Assembly (NCBI GenBank): GCA_943326025.2 | Contig: CALPRR020000106.1 | Span: forward strand, 1-8,256 | Direction: 5' to 3' | Length of the DNA: 8,256 nt | Origin: Candidatus Kuenenia stuttgartensis | GTDB lineage: Bacteria > Bacteroidota > Bacteroidia > Flavobacteriales_D > Crocinitomicaceae | Position numbers and translations under genes: made by a program | Notes under the pieces: model-generated | What the model was told of the DNA's origin: nothing | The model's input: the letters and a program-made list of their open reading frames with translations, nothing else | The model's database searches: none | In this document: piece by piece, positions 6,987 to 8,256 of the stretch | How the letters are laid out: the number at the start of each line of letters is the position of its first letter | Position numbering within the stretch: position 1 is the stretch's first letter

Positions 6987-8213
6987 ATGGCATCAGTAAC
7001 TATAGTATTCCGAAAAAACAAAGTTAATAAAAATGGGGAAGCACCTATTTTTTTTCGTGTGATTAAAAATCGAAAATCTAGTTATATTTCAACTGGTTTT
7101 TCTGTTAACGAATCGGATTGGGATGAATCAAACAAACGAATAAAGTCCACAGCTAAAGGTAAAGAACATAAAGAAACCGTGGCTAGGATGAATGCCGTAA
7201 TAAGTAAAAGGTTCACAGAAATTCAAAACGAACTTATTGAAGTTGAATCTACTCAAAAGAGTATAACTACAAAAACAATTAGAGAAACACTTCATGGCAA
7301 ACCACCTTTAGACTTTTACCAATTTGCAGATTCAGTAGTTGAAAATTATGGATACGAAAATAAACCTGGAACTCATTCAAGAACAAAATCTGTAGTAGCT
7401 AAACTCCGAGCTTATGCGCCAAATCTTCAATTTGGAGATATTACACCAAAGTTTCTTGCAGATTATGAAAAACATTTAAAAACAAAAAAGAAACAACCAA
7501 ACTCAATAAATACAATTCATGCAAATTTTAAGTTTATTAGGTTGTTGTTTAATAAAGCTTACCAACAAGATTTGATAGATTATAGCATAAATCCCTTTTT
7601 AAAATATAAAGTTAAAACTGAAAAAACTAATAAAGAGTATCTAACTGAAGATGAATTAGAATTATTTAGAAATGCTGAAACAGAAACAAAATCAAATTTA
7701 GATCTTCATAAAAACATGTTCATTTTTGCTGCATATACAGGAGGTTTAAGAGTTTCAGATGTTTTACAACTTCAATGGAAGCATTTCGACGGAACTAATA
7801 TTAATTTTACAATTAAAAAAACAAAAGGTCAGCTATCGATTAAAGTTCCAATTAAAGCTTTAGAAATATTAGAAAAATACAGGCCTGAATATGTTAATCA
7901 AAATGCATTTATTTTTAAAATGCTGCCAGAAGGAATATTAAATAAATCCGCTAAAGATTTAGATACAGAAATAAGTCGTTCTACCGCTATAATTAATAAA
8001 AATTTAAAAACAATTGCAGGATTAGCTGAAATTGAAAAAAACATTAGTTTCCACATTTCTAGGCATACTTGGGCTACAAGAGCTTTAAGAAAAGGTATTT
8101 CGATAGATAAGGTTTCCAAATTGATGGGCCATGCTGCAATCAAGGAAACGCAGGTTTATGCTAAAATAATAAATTCAGAGCTTGACAATGCGATGGATGT
8201 ATTTAATCTATAA
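6987..8213 (+). CDS. Tyrosine recombinase / site-specific integrase, Bacteroidota arm-binding type
   Basis: A 408-aa DNA strand-exchange enzyme, probably responsible for integrating and excising a mobile element. Residues about 1-90 are an arm-DNA-binding domain (VTIVFRKNKVNKNGEAPIFF, followed by STGFSVNESDWD). Residues about 108-205 are the SAM-like core-binding domain. The catalytic domain runs from about 217 to the end. All active-site residues are visible: R255 in TGGLRVSD, a probable lysine at K280 in the beta hairpin KKTKGQ, H356 and R359 in FHISRHTW, H382 in LMGHAA, and nucleophile Y391 in TQVYAKI. I chose the ATG at 6987. A TTG at 6969 would add six residues (MFIFIN), but it lies inside the TATATTTG promoter box, and the family's N-terminus fits MASVTIVF. 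Length is normal and the gene is intact. It diverges from the minus-strand block, and A/T content is similar to that of its neighbours. The insertion specificity cannot be read from the sequence. Confidence 0.94.
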   Translation: MASVTIVFRKNKVNKNGEAPIFFRVIKNRKSSYISTGFSVNESDWDESNKRIKSTAKGKEHKETVARMNAVISKRFTEIQNELIEVESTQKSITTKTIRETLHGKPPLDFYQFADSVVENYGYENKPGTHSRTKSVVAKLRAYAPNLQFGDITPKFLADYEKHLKTKKKQPNSINTIHANFKFIRLLFNKAYQQDLIDYSINPFLKYKVKTEKTNKEYLTEDELELFRNAETETKSNLDLHKNMFIFAAYTGGLRVSDVLQLQWKHFDGTNINFTIKKTKGQLSIKVPIKALEILEKYRPEYVNQNAFIFKMLPEGILNKSAKDLDTEISRSTAIINKNLKTIAGLAEIEKNISFHISRHTWATRALRKGISIDKVSKLMGHAAIKETQVYAKIINSELDNAMDVFNL

Positions 8214-8218
8214 ATTAT

Positions 8219-8256
8219 ATGGAATCAGATTTTTCAAGAAATTTAAAAGCTTTTGG
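8219..8256 (+). CDS. Possible start of a downstream gene, cut by the window edge
   Basis: An ATG at 8219, 5 bp after the integrase stop codon, opens a frame with no stop to the edge (12 full codons, MESDFSRNLKAF). The tight spacing suggests a gene co-transcribed with the integrase. Twelve codons are too few to identify a family, and an open frame this short can occur by chance. Confidence 0.35.
   Translation, partial: MESDFSRNLKAF

Noticed and set aside
7898..8143. 81-aa minus-strand frame
   Set aside because: It is antisense to the catalytic domain of the integrase, whose motifs are intact.

Overview
The window looks like a Bacteroidota genome, most likely Flavobacteriia or a close relative. 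The DNA is strongly AT-rich and the proteins are rich in Asn, Lys, Ile and Ser. Candidate promoters fit the Bacteroidota TTG / TAnnTTTG pattern. One protein has the architecture typical of this phylum: an N-terminal beta-barrel-like region, thrombospondin type 3 repeats and an OmpA domain. The integrase is also of the Bacteroidota arm-binding type. I cannot name the genus.

Layout. Positions 1-6469 hold four genes, all on the minus strand. In transcription order they are a 771-aa outer-membrane OmpA-family protein (6469-4154), a 594-aa secreted protein of unknown function (4107-2323), the nuclease subunit SbcD (2264-1047), and the ATPase SbcC (1045 to the left edge, incomplete). The gaps are 46, 58 and 1 bp with no obvious terminator, so they may be transcribed together. 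Functionally they form two pairs: an envelope pair, and the SbcCD complex that processes DNA ends and hairpins.

Positions 6470-6986 are a non-coding stretch of about 517 bp between divergent genes. It contains a candidate promoter for the minus-strand block, an imperfect terminator-like hairpin, a cluster of short repeats near 6759-6803, and a perfect 12-bp tandem repeat at 6925-6948. A good TAnnTTTG promoter box lies just before the integrase start.

Positions 6987-8213 encode a complete tyrosine recombinase on the plus strand with all expected catalytic residues. A possible further gene starts at 8219 and runs off the right edge. The simplest reading is a core-genome block on the left meeting the integrase end of an integrative element (or a domesticated integrase) on the right. 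Both attachment sites and any cargo would have to be sought beyond position 8256. Nothing inside the window is a clearly new system. The points most worth following are the repeat-rich region upstream of the integrase and the uncharacterised secreted protein paired with the OmpA-family protein.
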